Below, piece after piece: positions 7,803 to 18,259 of a stretch of DNA of 64,000 nt. Location of the stretch: positions 437,202 to 501,201 of the forward strand of contig NZ_BMRA01000006.1 in the NCBI RefSeq assembly GCF_014648395.1, written 5' to 3'. The stretch comes from Micromonospora fulviviridis (lineage in GTDB: Bacteria > Actinomycetota > Actinomycetes > Mycobacteriales > Micromonosporaceae). How positions within the stretch are numbered: position 1 is the stretch's first letter; each line of letters begins with the position of its first letter. The notes under the pieces were generated by a model, which worked only from the letters and a program-made list of their open reading frames with translations, did no database searches and had not been told where the DNA came from. A program made the position numbers and the translations under genes.

Positions 7803-9217
7803 GACCCGCTCCTCTCCGCCGCCACCGGCTGCGCACCCTCGACACCGTCCCGGTCCGGCGCCGGCTCGTGGAACCGCTCCGGCACGGGCCGGATCAACAG
7901 GTTCGCCACGAAACCGACCGCCAGCACCCCGACCATCGTGAACAACGCCGGCCGGTACGCCGCCGCCGTCAACGTGCCCGGCTTGCCCTGCGCGTCCAGG
8001 AACGCGTTCACGATCAGCGGACCGGCCACCCCGGCCGCCGACCACGCCGTCAACAACCGGCCGTGGATCGCGCCCACCTCGAACGTGCCGAACAGGTCCC
8101 GCAGGTACGCCGGCACCGTGGCGAACCCGCCGCCGTAGAACGACAGGATCACGCACGCCAGCAGCACGAACAGCGCCGTCGCCAACTGCCCGAACAGGGC
8201 CAGCAGCACGTACAGCACCATCCCCACACCCAGATACAGCAGGTAGATGGGCTTGCGGCCGATCACGTCCGACGTCGACGACCACACGAACCGGCCGGCC
8301 ATGTTGAACAGCGACAGCAGTCCCACGAACCCGCCGGCCGCCGCCACCGACACCGCCGAGGTCCCGTTGTCCCGGAAGAAGTCCTGGATCATCGGGCTGG
8401 CCTGCTCCAGGATCCCGATGCCCGCGGTCACGTTGCAGAACAGCACCACCCACAGCAGCCAGAACGAACGCGTCTTCACCGCGTTCGCCGCCGACACGTT
8501 CGCCGTGGTCACCAGCGGCTTCGCCGCCACCCGCGCCGGGTCGAAGCCCGCCGGCCGCCAGTCGGCCGCCGGCACCCGCACGTTGAACACCCCGAACATC
8601 ATGATCACGAAGTAGCCGACGCCCAGCGTCAGGAACAGCCACACCAGCGCGCTGCCCGACGCCGTCGAGCCCGCGTTCGACGGGTCGTACCCGGAGTCGT
8701 AGAACGACAGCAGCTGCCGGGACAGGGGAGAGGCCACCATCGCCCCACCCCCGAAGCCCATGATCGCCAACCCGGTCGCCAGGCCCGGCCGGTCCGGGAA
8801 CCACTTGATCAACGTGGAGACGGGGGAGATGTAGCCGATCCCCAACCCGATGCCGCCCAGCACCCCGTACCCCAGATACAGCAGCCACAGCTGCTTCGTG
8901 GCGATGCCCAGCGCGCCGACCAGGAAACCCGCCGCCCAGAAGCACGCCGAGACGAACATCGCCTTGCGCGGCCCGTTGGCCTCCACCCACGTGCCGGCCA
9001 CCGCGGCCGACAACCCCAGCATCACGATCGCGATGCTGAAGATCACCCCGATCGCCGTCTGCCCGGTGTCGAAGTGCGCGATCAGGGAGTTCTTGTACAC
9101 GCTGGTCGCGTAGACCTGCCCGATGCAGAGATGGATGGCCAGCGCCGCCGGCGGAATCAGCCACCGGCTGTAGCCCGGCGGCGCGACGGTGTGCCGACGA
9201 TCGAGTGCGGAAAGCAT
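7799..9217 (-). CDS. OFA-family (oxalate/formate antiporter type) MFS transporter
   Basis: A 472-residue, twelve-span major facilitator. Start ATG at 9217 (MLSALDRR) behind GGAGAGGAAG; an open frame back to 9385 is not used. Features of the OFA group: the N-terminal SRWLIPPAALAIHLCIGQVY helix, the GGIGLGIGYISPVSTLIKWFPD segment (about residues 110-131) and the second-half motif R..W..SDVIGRKP. It exchanges or imports small carboxylates across the cytoplasmic membrane; whether oxalate, formate, acetate or another acid is unknown. The C-terminal 25 residues are hydrophilic. A second, shorter OFA-like transporter occurs at 57550-58839 next to formate dehydrogenase but without a small partner. 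Confidence 0.88.
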   Translation of the reverse strand: MLSALDRRHTVAPPGYSRWLIPPAALAIHLCIGQVYATSVYKNSLIAHFDTGQTAIGVIFSIAIVMLGLSAAVAGTWVEANGPRKAMFVSACFWAAGFLVGALGIATKQLWLLYLGYGVLGGIGLGIGYISPVSTLIKWFPDRPGLATGLAIMGFGGGAMVASPLSRQLLSFYDSGYDPSNAGSTASGSALVWLFLTLGVGYFVIMMFGVFNVRVPAADWRPAGFDPARVAAKPLVTTANVSAANAVKTRSFWLLWVVLFCNVTAGIGILEQASPMIQDFFRDNGTSAVSVAAAGGFVGLLSLFNMAGRFVWSSTSDVIGRKPIYLLYLGVGMVLYVLLALFGQLATALFVLLACVILSFYGGGFATVPAYLRDLFGTFEVGAIHGRLLTAWSAAGVAGPLIVNAFLDAQGKPGTLTAAAYRPALFTMVGVLAVGFVANLLIRPVPERFHEPAPDRDGVEGAQPVAAERSGS

Positions 9218-9398
9218 GCGTGCTTCCTCTCCGGAGAATGGCGAGAAACCCACCCGTACATGCCCACGCCGCACGCTGCGCCGAAACCCGCTCCGCGCCG
9301 GACGGTCGAAACCCTGAGCCGAACGGTCACCCCGACACCGGGGTCGCGCACCTGTCGTCGACGCGCCGTCACCGCCCGTCGTCACCGATCATGGGCAC

Positions 9399-9971
9399 AT
9401 GCCGCTGCTCACCACCCCGGCCCTGCACCCCGGCGCCCTCGCCCGCCACCCCCAACCCGACCTCGACGCCGGCGACCTGCGCCTGCGCCCCTGGCGACCC
9501 GACGACCGGCCCGCCGTCCTCGCCGCGTACGCCGACCCCGCCATCCGCCGCTGGCACTGCCGTGCCATGACCGACGACGAGGCCCGCGACTGGATCGCCT
9601 CCTGGCCGGAGCGCTGGCGGCAGGAGACCGGCGCCGGCTGGGCGGTCACCGACCGCACCGGCGTGCTCGGACAGATCAGCCTGCGCGCCATCGACCTGCC
9701 CGAGGCCGAGGCCGAGGTGTCGTACTGGGTGCTGCCCGCCGCCCGCGGCCGGCACGTCGCCGCCCGCGCCCTGACCGCGCTGACCGCCTTCGGCTTCGAC
9801 CGGCTCGGCCTGCACCGCGTCTGGCTGCGCCACTCCACCGCCAACCCGGCCTCCTGCCGGGTGGCCGAACGGGCCGGCCTCACCGCCGAGGGCACCCAGC
9901 GCGGCGCCGCCCGGCACACCGACGGCTGGCACGACATGCACCTGCACGCCCGCCTGCGTACCGACACCTGA
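9399..9971 (+). CDS. GNAT acetyltransferase, RimJ/RimL-like
   Basis: A 190-residue GNAT. The core starts at LRLRPWRPDD (residues 28-37), the acetyl-CoA loop region is SYWVLPAARGRHVAARALTAL (given in two parts: VLPAARGRHVAA near residue 115 with the RGxxxA variant of motif A), and the C-terminal NPASCRVAERAGL matches the RimJ/RimL pattern of alpha4 and beta6-7. This branch acetylates N-terminal amines of ribosomal proteins or small amines. Start ATG 9399 follows directly on the divergent promoter region shared with the MFS gene. It ends 34 bases before pdxY and may be cotranscribed. Confidence 0.87.
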   Translation: MPLLTTPALHPGALARHPQPDLDAGDLRLRPWRPDDRPAVLAAYADPAIRRWHCRAMTDDEARDWIASWPERWRQETGAGWAVTDRTGVLGQISLRAIDLPEAEAEVSYWVLPAARGRHVAARALTALTAFGFDRLGLHRVWLRHSTANPASCRVAERAGLTAEGTQRGAARHTDGWHDMHLHARLRTDT

Positions 9972-10005
9972 CCAGCGCCGCGCCGGCGGATGCGACGATG
10001 GGCCC

Positions 10006-10857
10006 GTGAAGATCCTGTCCATCCAGTCCTCGGTCGCCTACGGTCACGTCGGCAACTCCGCCGCCGTGTTCCCGCTGCAACGGCTCCGGCACGAGGTCTG
10101 GCCGGTGCTGACCGTGCACTTCTCCAACCACACCGGCTACGGCGCCTGGCGCGGGCCGCTGCTGCCCCCGGCCGACGTCGCCGAGGTGATCGCCGGCATC
10201 GAGGACCGCGGCGTCCTCGGCACCGCCGACGCCGTGCTCTCCGGCTACCAGGGCGACCCGGCGATGGGTGAGGTCATCCTCGACGCGGTCGCCCGGGTGA
10301 AGGCGGCCAACCCGGACGCCGTGTACTGCTGCGACCCGGTGATGGGCGACGTCGGCCGTGGCATGTTCGTCCGGCCCGGCATCCCCGAGTACCTGCGCGA
10401 CACCGTCGTGCCACGCGCCGACATCGTCACCCCGAACCAGTTCGAGTTGGAGTTCCTGGCCGGCCGCGGCACCGACACCCTGGAGGACCTGCTCGCCGCC
10501 GTCGACGTCGTCCGCGACACCGGACCCCGGCACGTGCTGGTCACCAGCGTGCTGCACGGCGACGTCCCGGCCGGGTCGCTGGAGGTCGTCGCCGTCTCCG
10601 ACTCCGGCGCCTGGGCGGTCACCACGCCGCTGCTGCCGATCAGCCCGAACGGCGGCGGCGACGTCACCGCCGCGCTCTACCTGGCCCACCTCGCCACGAC
10701 CGGGTCACCCGAGACGGCGCTGGAGCGCACCACCAACTCCATCTACGCCGTCCTCGAGGCGACCCTCGCCGCGGGCACCCGGGAGCTGCAGCTCGTCGCC
10801 GCCCAGGACGCCATCGCCGACCCGCCCACCCGGTTCGGCGCCCGCCGGCTGCGCTGA
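10006..10857 (+). CDS. pdxY: Pyridoxal kinase
   Basis: A 283-residue ribokinase-fold kinase that phosphorylates pyridoxal (and other B6 vitamers) to the 5'-phosphate in the salvage pathway. The N-terminus ILSIQSSVAYGHVGNSAA is the diagnostic B6-binding segment of PdxY/PdxK; GYQGDP (residues 82-87), the DPVMGD box (about 111-116) and TPNQFELE (about 144-151) follow. The usual GTGD anion hole with catalytic Asp is present as NGGGDVTAA near residue 220. Start GTG 10006. PLP is the cofactor of GcvP and SelA, both encoded in this window. Confidence 0.93.
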   Translation: MKILSIQSSVAYGHVGNSAAVFPLQRLRHEVWPVLTVHFSNHTGYGAWRGPLLPPADVAEVIAGIEDRGVLGTADAVLSGYQGDPAMGEVILDAVARVKAANPDAVYCCDPVMGDVGRGMFVRPGIPEYLRDTVVPRADIVTPNQFELEFLAGRGTDTLEDLLAAVDVVRDTGPRHVLVTSVLHGDVPAGSLEVVAVSDSGAWAVTTPLLPISPNGGGDVTAALYLAHLATTGSPETALERTTNSIYAVLEATLAAGTRELQLVAAQDAIADPPTRFGARRLR

Positions 10858-10864
10858 GCCGACC

Positions 10865-10884
10865 TCCGCCGCGCCGGCGGCGGA
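10865..10884. terminator. Short perfect hairpin after pdxY
   Basis: TCCGCCGC (10865-10872), loop GCCG, GCGGCGGA (10877-10884). Lies eight bases after the pdxY stop and fits a compact terminator. Confidence 0.55.
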
Positions 10885-10921
10885 CTTCTCCGGACCGCCT
10901 TCTCCCGCCCGGCGGCTCGCC

Positions 10922-10986
10922 TAGGCTCGGTGGCGGCGCAGTCCGGTTCCGCCGCCGCGTAGGGGCCGGAACGGGCGCCCGGCCCC
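10922..10986 (+). promoter_or_regulatory. Promoter and two-hairpin leader of the TerC gene
   Basis: A TAGGCT -10-like box is at 10922-10927. The presumed leader then holds hairpin A (GGCGGC 10932-10937 with GCCGCC 10951-10956) and hairpin B (GGGGCCG 10962-10968 with CGGCCCC 10980-10986), ending just before the ribosome site GGAGGA. TerC/Alx genes are often under Mn2+-sensing yybP-ykoY RNAs, but I cannot match that RNA's conserved bases here. Confidence 0.4.
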
Positions 10987-11014
10987 GCCCCGGTGCGGAT
11001 GCGGAGGACGCCGG

Positions 11015-11959
11015 ATGGACGAGACCACGTTCGCGGCGCCGGCCTGGGCCTGGCTGGCGGTCGGCGCGGTCATCGCCGTCATGCTCGCGGTGGACATGTT
11101 CTCCCACCGCGACCACCACGTCGTCGAACTCCGCGAGGCGCTGCTCTGGAGCGCGGTGTGGATCACCACGGGCGTCGCCTTCGGCCTGGTGATCTGGCTC
11201 TGGCGCGGCGGCGGGTCGGCGGTGGCGTACTACTCCGGCTACCTGCTGGAAAAGGCGCTGTCCGTCGACAACGTCTTCGTCTTCGCACTGCTGTTCAAAT
11301 ACTTCCGGGTACCCGCCGAATACCAGCACAAGGTGCTCTTCTGGGGAGTCCTCGGCGCACTGGGATTCCGGCTGGTCTTCATCTTCGCCGGCGCGCAGCT
11401 GCTGGAGCGGCTGACCTGGGCCGGCCTCGTGCTCGGCGCGTTCCTGATCTGGACGGGCTGGCGCCTCGCGGTCCGCGGCGAACCGGACGTCGACCCCGAC
11501 CGCAACCTTGCCGTCCGGACCTTCCGCCGGCTGGTGCCGACCGACCCGCGCTACCACGACGGCCGCTTCACCATCCGGGTCGACGGCCGCCGCACGGGCA
11601 CCGTGCTGCTCGTCGCGTTGGTCGCGATCGAGGCCACCGACGTCATCTTCGCGATCGACTCGGTCGCGGCCATCCTGGCCGTCACCACCAACACGTTCCT
11701 GGTCTGGACGGCGAACGCCTTCGCCGTGCTCGGGCTGCGCAGCCTGTACTTCTGCCTGGCCGGTCTGCTGCGGCACTTCGGCTACCTGCGCTACGGCCTG
11801 GCCGTGCTGCTCGCCTTCGCCGGGGTGAAGTTGATCCTGGCCGAGACCCCGGTGGGCAAGCTGCCGGTCTGGCTCACCCTCACCGTGGTGGTGCTGACCC
11901 TCGCCGTCGCCATCACCTGGAGCGCGGTGGCCGCGCGCCGGGACGTCCGGGCCCGGTGA
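11015..11959 (+). CDS. TerC/Alx-family integral membrane protein
   Basis: A 314-residue protein with about eight or nine membrane helices. The two family signatures are intact: EKALSVDNVFVFALLF (about residues 79-94) and EATDVIFAIDSVAAI (about 205-219), each with acidic residues buried in the membrane that are thought to coordinate a divalent metal. Members (TerC, Alx, MeeF/MeeY) export Mn2+ or support metallation of exported proteins; some lie in tellurite-resistance clusters, which is not the case here. ATG 11015 with GGAGGA upstream. Two leader hairpins suggest RNA-level control. Confidence 0.9.
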   Translation: MDETTFAAPAWAWLAVGAVIAVMLAVDMFSHRDHHVVELREALLWSAVWITTGVAFGLVIWLWRGGGSAVAYYSGYLLEKALSVDNVFVFALLFKYFRVPAEYQHKVLFWGVLGALGFRLVFIFAGAQLLERLTWAGLVLGAFLIWTGWRLAVRGEPDVDPDRNLAVRTFRRLVPTDPRYHDGRFTIRVDGRRTGTVLLVALVAIEATDVIFAIDSVAAILAVTTNTFLVWTANAFAVLGLRSLYFCLAGLLRHFGYLRYGLAVLLAFAGVKLILAETPVGKLPVWLTLTVVVLTLAVAITWSAVAARRDVRAR

Positions 11960-12041
11960 CCACCGCCACCGAGCCGGGTCGACACCGGCGCGGTGCGGCG
12001 GTGCTGGGCAACGCCGCCGGCGACGTGGCACGATCTGGCAG

Positions 12042-12491
<450 letters not shown>

Positions 12492-12496
12492 CCGCC

Positions 12497-12565
12497 ATGG
12501 CCGTCACCCGCCACCACGCCCTCCTTTCGCACACCGACGCGGACGCCGCCGCCGCGCCGGGCTGA
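12497..12565 (+). CDS. Possible leaderless 22-residue upstream peptide
   Basis: ATG 12497 to TGA 12565, peptide MAVTRHHALLSHTDADAAAAPG. No ribosome site precedes it, but the TAGCGT box at 12484-12489 would place the mRNA 5' end on the ATG, and leaderless translation is common in actinobacteria. It ends 62 bases before the UvrA-like start. Could be a leader peptide or chance; no homology is recognised. Confidence 0.3.
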   Translation: MAVTRHHALLSHTDADAAAAPG

Positions 12566-12627
12566 GCCGTCCGGCTGCCCGCACCCCGCCCACGGCCCAC
12601 GCAGACCGCCGCACAGATGGAGACACG

Positions 12628-15006
<2,379 letters not shown>

Positions 15007-15038
15007 CCGGCCCCGAGACGGGGAAGCACGCCGAGCGC

Positions 15039-15067
15039 CCGGCCCGGACCAGGATGGTCCGGGCCGG
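15039..15067. terminator. Bidirectional hairpin terminator
   Basis: CCGGCCCGGACC (15039-15050) pairs perfectly with GGTCCGGGCCGG (15056-15067) around AGGAT. Sits between the convergent UvrA-like and AhpD-like genes. Confidence 0.8.
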
Positions 15068-15080
15068 ACCCGCCGACCGG

Positions 15081-15566
15081 TCAGCCCAACGCGGCAGCGA
15101 ACATGCCGGGCTCATACGAACCGCCCCGCTGGTGCACGATCACGGCCATCCGGTTCGCCGCGTTGATCAACGCGACCAGCGCGACCAGCGCCGCGATCTG
15201 GTCGTCATCGTAGTGCTTGCGCACCGCGGCCCACGTCTCGTCCGACACCCCCTCGTGCGCGTCGGCCAGCCGGGTGCCCTCCTCGGCGAGCGCCAGCGCG
15301 GCCTGCTCGGCCTCACTGAACACGGTCGACTCCCGCCAGGCGGCCACCAGGTTGAGCCGGACCGCGCTCTCGCCGGCCGCCGACGCCTCCTTCGTGTGCA
15401 TGTCGATGCACCAGCCGCACCCGTTGATCTGGCTGGCGCGCAGCGACACCAGCTCCTGCGTGGACCTCGGCAGCGGCGACTGGTGGATGACCAGGCCGGC
15501 GTTGGCGAACCGCTTGGCGAACTTGACGGCGATCTCGTTGGCGAACATGTCGAATCGAGCGTCCAT
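15081..15566 (-). CDS. Carboxymuconolactone decarboxylase / AhpD-family protein, ECF41 partner
   Basis: A 161-residue AhpD-like protein with the redox core GCGWCIDMHTKEA (residues 50-62: CxxC followed by the proton-relay His). The long open frame to 15845 is a shadow; ATG 15566 has GGAGGG upstream and sits 34 bases after a predicted start point. The gene is divergent from an ECF41-type sigma factor. In that sigma family the adjacent target is typically such a carboxymuconolactone decarboxylase/oxidoreductase/epimerase (COE) gene, and its promoter here resembles the sigma gene's own. Peroxidase or alkylhydroperoxidase activity is likely but substrate unknown. Confidence 0.9.
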   Translation of the reverse strand: MDARFDMFANEIAVKFAKRFANAGLVIHQSPLPRSTQELVSLRASQINGCGWCIDMHTKEASAAGESAVRLNLVAAWRESTVFSEAEQAALALAEEGTRLADAHEGVSDETWAAVRKHYDDDQIAALVALVALINAANRMAVIVHQRGGSYEPGMFAAALG

Positions 15567-15606
15567 GGCTCGTCCCTCCTGATGGTGTCGCACCGGACGA
15601 CCACGA

Positions 15607-15634
15607 GATGTCGCCGACCCCCGACCCCGTGACA
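15607..15634 (-). promoter_or_regulatory. ECF41-type promoter of the AhpD-like gene
   Basis: Minus strand TGTCACG at 15634-15628, 17-base spacer, CATC at 15610-15607. ECF41 promoters are known as TGTCACA about 16 bases from CGTC. The predicted mRNA starts about 34 bases before the ATG. Confidence 0.6.
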
Positions 15635-15679
15635 ACACGCCCACGTGACGACCGCCACAGCCATCCGCACGCCCGTCGG

Positions 15680-15706
15680 TGTCACACAACGGCCCGGACC
15701 GGCATC
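15680..15706 (+). promoter_or_regulatory. ECF41-type autoregulatory promoter of the sigma gene
   Basis: TGTCACA at 15680-15686, 16-base spacer, CATC at 15703-15706. Same architecture as the divergent promoter of the partner gene. It also fixes the sigma start at 15745, since upstream in-frame starts (15679, 15709) would lie before or on the start point. Confidence 0.62.
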
Positions 15707-15744
15707 TGATGGGGGAGACCATCGAGACCGAACAGGAGCCACCC

Positions 15745-16674
15745 ATGGCCGGCACGGCGCACACCGCACCCGACGAACGTGGCCGCGACGACCGCCCGGA
15801 CCCCGCCACCGAGGTGTTCCTCGCCCACCGCAACCTGCTGTTCACCGTCGCCTACGAGATGCTCGGCTCGGCCGCCGATGCCGAGGACGTCCTCCAGGAA
15901 ACCTGGCTGCGCTGGGTACGCGTCGACCTCACCACGGTGCGGGAACAGCGGGCGTACCTGGTCCGGATCACCACCCGCCAGGCCCTCGCCCGCCTGCGCA
16001 CGCTCGGCCGCCGCAAGGAGTCCTACGTCGGCCCCTGGCTGCCCGAACCACTGCTGACCGCACCCGACGTGGCCGAGGACGTCGAGCTGGCCGACAGCGT
16101 CTCGATGGCGATGCTGCTCGTGCTGGAGACACTCACGCCGACCGAGCGCGCGGTGTTCGTCCTGCGCGAGGTGTTCGATCTGCCCTACGACGAGATCGCC
16201 GAAGCCGTCGACAAGAGCGAGCCCGCCGTCCGCCAGATCGCCCACCGGGCCCGGGGCCACGTCGCGGCACGCCGGCCCCGCGGGGTCACGTCCGCGGCCG
16301 AGACCCGGGACGCCCTGGAGGCGTTCCGGAAGGCGACCGAAACCGGCGACCTGCAGGGCCTGCTCGACATCCTCGCACCGGACGTCGTCTTCCTGGGCGA
16401 CGGCGGGGGAGTCCGGCAGGCCGTCCCGCGGCCCGTCGTGGGGGCCGACAAGGTGGGCCGCCTGCTGGCCGCCGGGGTGGGCCGGATCGCCGCCCTGATG
16501 TCGCTGCGACCCGCCCAGGTCAACGGCTACCCGGCGCTGATCCTCCAGCAGGGCGACGAGGTCGACACCGTCCTCGCGGTGCGCATCGACGACGGGCTCG
16601 TCACCGGGCTCTACGCCGTGCGCAACCCGCACAAGCTGTCCCACCTGCAGCGCGAGGTCAGCCTGAGCCGCTGA
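15745..16674 (+). CDS. ECF41-type RNA polymerase sigma factor with SnoaL-like C-terminal domain
   Basis: A 309-residue sigma factor. Region 2 (LLFTVAYEMLGSAADAEDVL) lies near residues 32-51 and region 4 (LTPTERAVFVLREVFDLPYD) near 133-152. A linker WLPEPL follows region 2 and residues after about 195 form a SnoaL-like domain with DGGG and NPHKL motifs, the ECF41 hallmarks (DGGGK and NPDKL in the literature). ECF41 proteins have no anti-sigma partner; the C-terminal extension itself tunes activity. It probably drives its own gene and the divergent AhpD-like gene from the paired TGTCAC promoters. Start ATG 15745 with AGGAG six bases upstream. Confidence 0.93.
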   Translation: MAGTAHTAPDERGRDDRPDPATEVFLAHRNLLFTVAYEMLGSAADAEDVLQETWLRWVRVDLTTVREQRAYLVRITTRQALARLRTLGRRKESYVGPWLPEPLLTAPDVAEDVELADSVSMAMLLVLETLTPTERAVFVLREVFDLPYDEIAEAVDKSEPAVRQIAHRARGHVAARRPRGVTSAAETRDALEAFRKATETGDLQGLLDILAPDVVFLGDGGGVRQAVPRPVVGADKVGRLLAAGVGRIAALMSLRPAQVNGYPALILQQGDEVDTVLAVRIDDGLVTGLYAVRNPHKLSHLQREVSLSR

Positions 16675-16695
16675 CTCCGACATCGAGGAGCCATA

Positions 16696-17184
16696 GTGTC
16701 CGATGCGTCACGATTCCACCACGGGGGAGAGGTCCAGGAAGCCATGCCGAGACAGCGCGCGACCGACGAAGCCCAGATCCGCCAGCAGATCGACAAGATC
16801 GTCGAAAGACTCCGGGACCGGGACCTCGAGGGCCTGAAGCAGCTCTACACCACGAACGTGGTGTCCTTCGACGTCGAGCCGCCGCTACAGCACGTCGGGG
16901 TGGACGCGAAGCTCAAGAACTGGGCGAACGTCTTCGCGGTCTTCGAGCGGGTGGCCTACGAGGTCCGCGACCTGACCCTCACCGTCGGCGACGACGTGGC
17001 GTTCGGACACGCCTTCGCCCGGCTCAGCGGCGCCCTGAGGGACGGTACGACCACGAGCGGCATGTGGGTGAGGGCCACCTTCTGCTTCGAGAAGATCGGC
17101 GACACGTGGCTGATCGCGCACGACCAGGTCTCGGTGCCGCTCGACGTGCGCAGCGGCAAGGGGATGGTCGACCTCCAACCCTGA
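16696..17184 (+). CDS. SnoaL-like / NTF2-superfamily protein
   Basis: A 162-residue protein of the SnoaL-like (nuclear transport factor 2) fold: an N-terminal helix pair (IRQQIDKIVERLRDRDLEGL) shapes the cone, then strands with LYTTNVVSFDV and, at the C-terminus, the typical WVRATFCFEKIGDTWLIAHD pattern. Start GTG 16696 with GGAG; it lies 22 bases after the sigma gene, so the two are likely cotranscribed. Family members are ketosteroid-isomerase-like or stress-related proteins of varied activity. As a downstream member of an ECF41 unit it may be the second effector. Substrate unknown. Confidence 0.82.
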   Translation: MSDASRFHHGGEVQEAMPRQRATDEAQIRQQIDKIVERLRDRDLEGLKQLYTTNVVSFDVEPPLQHVGVDAKLKNWANVFAVFERVAYEVRDLTLTVGDDVAFGHAFARLSGALRDGTTTSGMWVRATFCFEKIGDTWLIAHDQVSVPLDVRSGKGMVDLQP

Positions 17185-17192
17185 CCTGTCGC

Positions 17193-17230
17193 AGGCGATC
17201 AGGGCCCGCTGCGGCAGGTCCTGATCGCCT
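17193..17230. terminator. Inverted repeat after the SnoaL-like gene
   Basis: AGGCGATCAGG (17193-17203) and CCTGATCGCCT (17220-17230), a perfect 11-bp stem with a 16-base loop, nine bases after the stop. Likely terminator for the sigma operon and possibly for the convergent kinase gene. Confidence 0.65.
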
Positions 17231-17244
17231 CCCTCGTAACGTCG

Positions 17245-17259
17245 ATAATGCACATTATG
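17245..17259. promoter_or_regulatory. AT-rich palindrome, copy 1
   Basis: ATAATG-CA-CATTAT (17245-17258) is a perfect 14-bp palindrome in a GC-rich intergenic gap. Its reverse complement CATAATGTGCATTAT agrees at 13 of 15 positions with CATAATATGCCTTAT at 18241-18255, beside the recombinase start. Probably two sites for one DNA-binding protein. Confidence 0.45.
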
Positions 17260-17290
17260 TCAAGTAAGCAGGTTCCGGCCCTCCCCGGGC

Positions 17291-18157
17291 TCAGTCCACG
17301 ACCGGGTCGGTGAGGACCGCCGCCAGGGCCCGCGACTGCTCCTCGTTCCGGTCGTCGGCCACCAGCGTGATGAGGGCCTTCCACAGCGCCCAGCCGCGGG
17401 CGCGCCGCCAGGCGTCGTCGGGCAGGCCGACCGCCTCCCGGAACAGCCGGCGCTCCGGACCGGCGAACCAGGTCCACGCCGGCACCAGGTCGCAGGCCGG
17501 ATCCCCGACGCCGCAGGTGCCGAAGTCGATGACCGCGGACAGCCGCCCCTCCGCGACGAGCAGGTTGCCCACCGCCACGTCGCCGTGGAACCAGACCGGC
17601 GCCGCCGGCCAGGCCGAGGTCAGCGCCCGCGCCCAGACGTCCTGGCAGGCGCGCGTGTCCACCCGGCCGTCCAGCACCTCGAGGGCCCGTTCGACCTCGT
17701 CGCCGTAGGCGCTCGGGTGGCAGCCCCGGAAGCAGGAGTGCCGCCCGGCCACCGGGCCTCCGACGGTGGGCGCCCGCCGCAGCGCGGTCAGGAACGCGCC
17801 GAGGTCGCGCGCCACGGCCGGCCGGTCGACCTCCCCGGCGGCCCCGAGGGTGTCGCCGGGCAGCCAACGCCGCACCGACCAGGGGTACGGGTAGCCGGCG
17901 CCGGGCGCTCCGGTGGCCACCGGTTCGGGTACGGGCAGCGGCAGGTGGCGGGCCAGCACGGGCAGGCAGCGGTCCTCCTTGGCGACGCCGGGCACGTAGC
18001 CCTCGGCGCTGGGCAGCCGCACGACGAGGTGGTCACCGAGGCGGAAGGTCCGGTTGTCCCACCCCTGCCGGGCCACGGCGGCGACCGGCAGGTGCGCCCA
18101 GTTCGGGAACTGTTCGGCGACGAGGCGGCGTACCAGTTCTTCGTCGATGTCCACCAC
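17291..18157 (-). CDS. APH-family phosphotransferase (aminoglycoside phosphotransferase fold)
   Basis: A 288-residue protein of the choline/aminoglycoside kinase fold. The catalytic loop is HGDVAVGNLL at 191-200 (HxDxxxxN, with a Gly in between) and the metal-binding IDFGTCGVGD at 210-219. The N-terminal nucleotide-binding part has QGWDNRTFRLGDHLVVRLP (residues 31-49). Start GTG 18157. Members phosphorylate antibiotics (macrolides, aminoglycosides) or metabolites; nothing here separates these. It is divergent from the recombinase gene, and related AT-rich palindromes lie at either end of it. Confidence 0.85.
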   Translation of the reverse strand: MVDIDEELVRRLVAEQFPNWAHLPVAAVARQGWDNRTFRLGDHLVVRLPSAEGYVPGVAKEDRCLPVLARHLPLPVPEPVATGAPGAGYPYPWSVRRWLPGDTLGAAGEVDRPAVARDLGAFLTALRRAPTVGGPVAGRHSCFRGCHPSAYGDEVERALEVLDGRVDTRACQDVWARALTSAWPAAPVWFHGDVAVGNLLVAEGRLSAVIDFGTCGVGDPACDLVPAWTWFAGPERRLFREAVGLPDDAWRRARGWALWKALITLVADDRNEEQSRALAAVLTDPVVD

Positions 18158-18237
18158 GCACCCAGTCTGCGTGCCGCGACAAGTGGTTTCCGGTGTCGCT
18201 CTCCCCCACGTGGGCGGCTGGCGGGAACGCGAAAATC

Positions 18238-18259
18238 ATGCATAATATGCCTTATGCAT
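18238..18259. promoter_or_regulatory. AT-rich palindrome overlapping the recombinase start codon, copy 2
   Basis: ATGCATAA (18238-18245) and TTATGCAT (18252-18259) form a perfect 8-bp inverted repeat around TATGCC. The right arm contains the ATG of the recombinase gene, so a bound protein would block its expression. Related to the palindrome at 17245-17259. Confidence 0.5.

Noticed and set aside
7677..9164. A 495-residue leftward ORF in another frame across the MFS gene
   Set aside because: Only its last 41 codons are real (the small membrane protein); the rest is a shadow of the transporter.
10922..11014. yybP-ykoY Mn2+ riboswitch before the TerC gene
   Set aside because: The conserved core bases of that RNA cannot be matched in the leader.
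15679..15744. Earlier starts (15679, 15709) for the ECF41 sigma factor
   Set aside because: They lie on or before the predicted transcription start; ATG 15745 has a proper AGGAG site.
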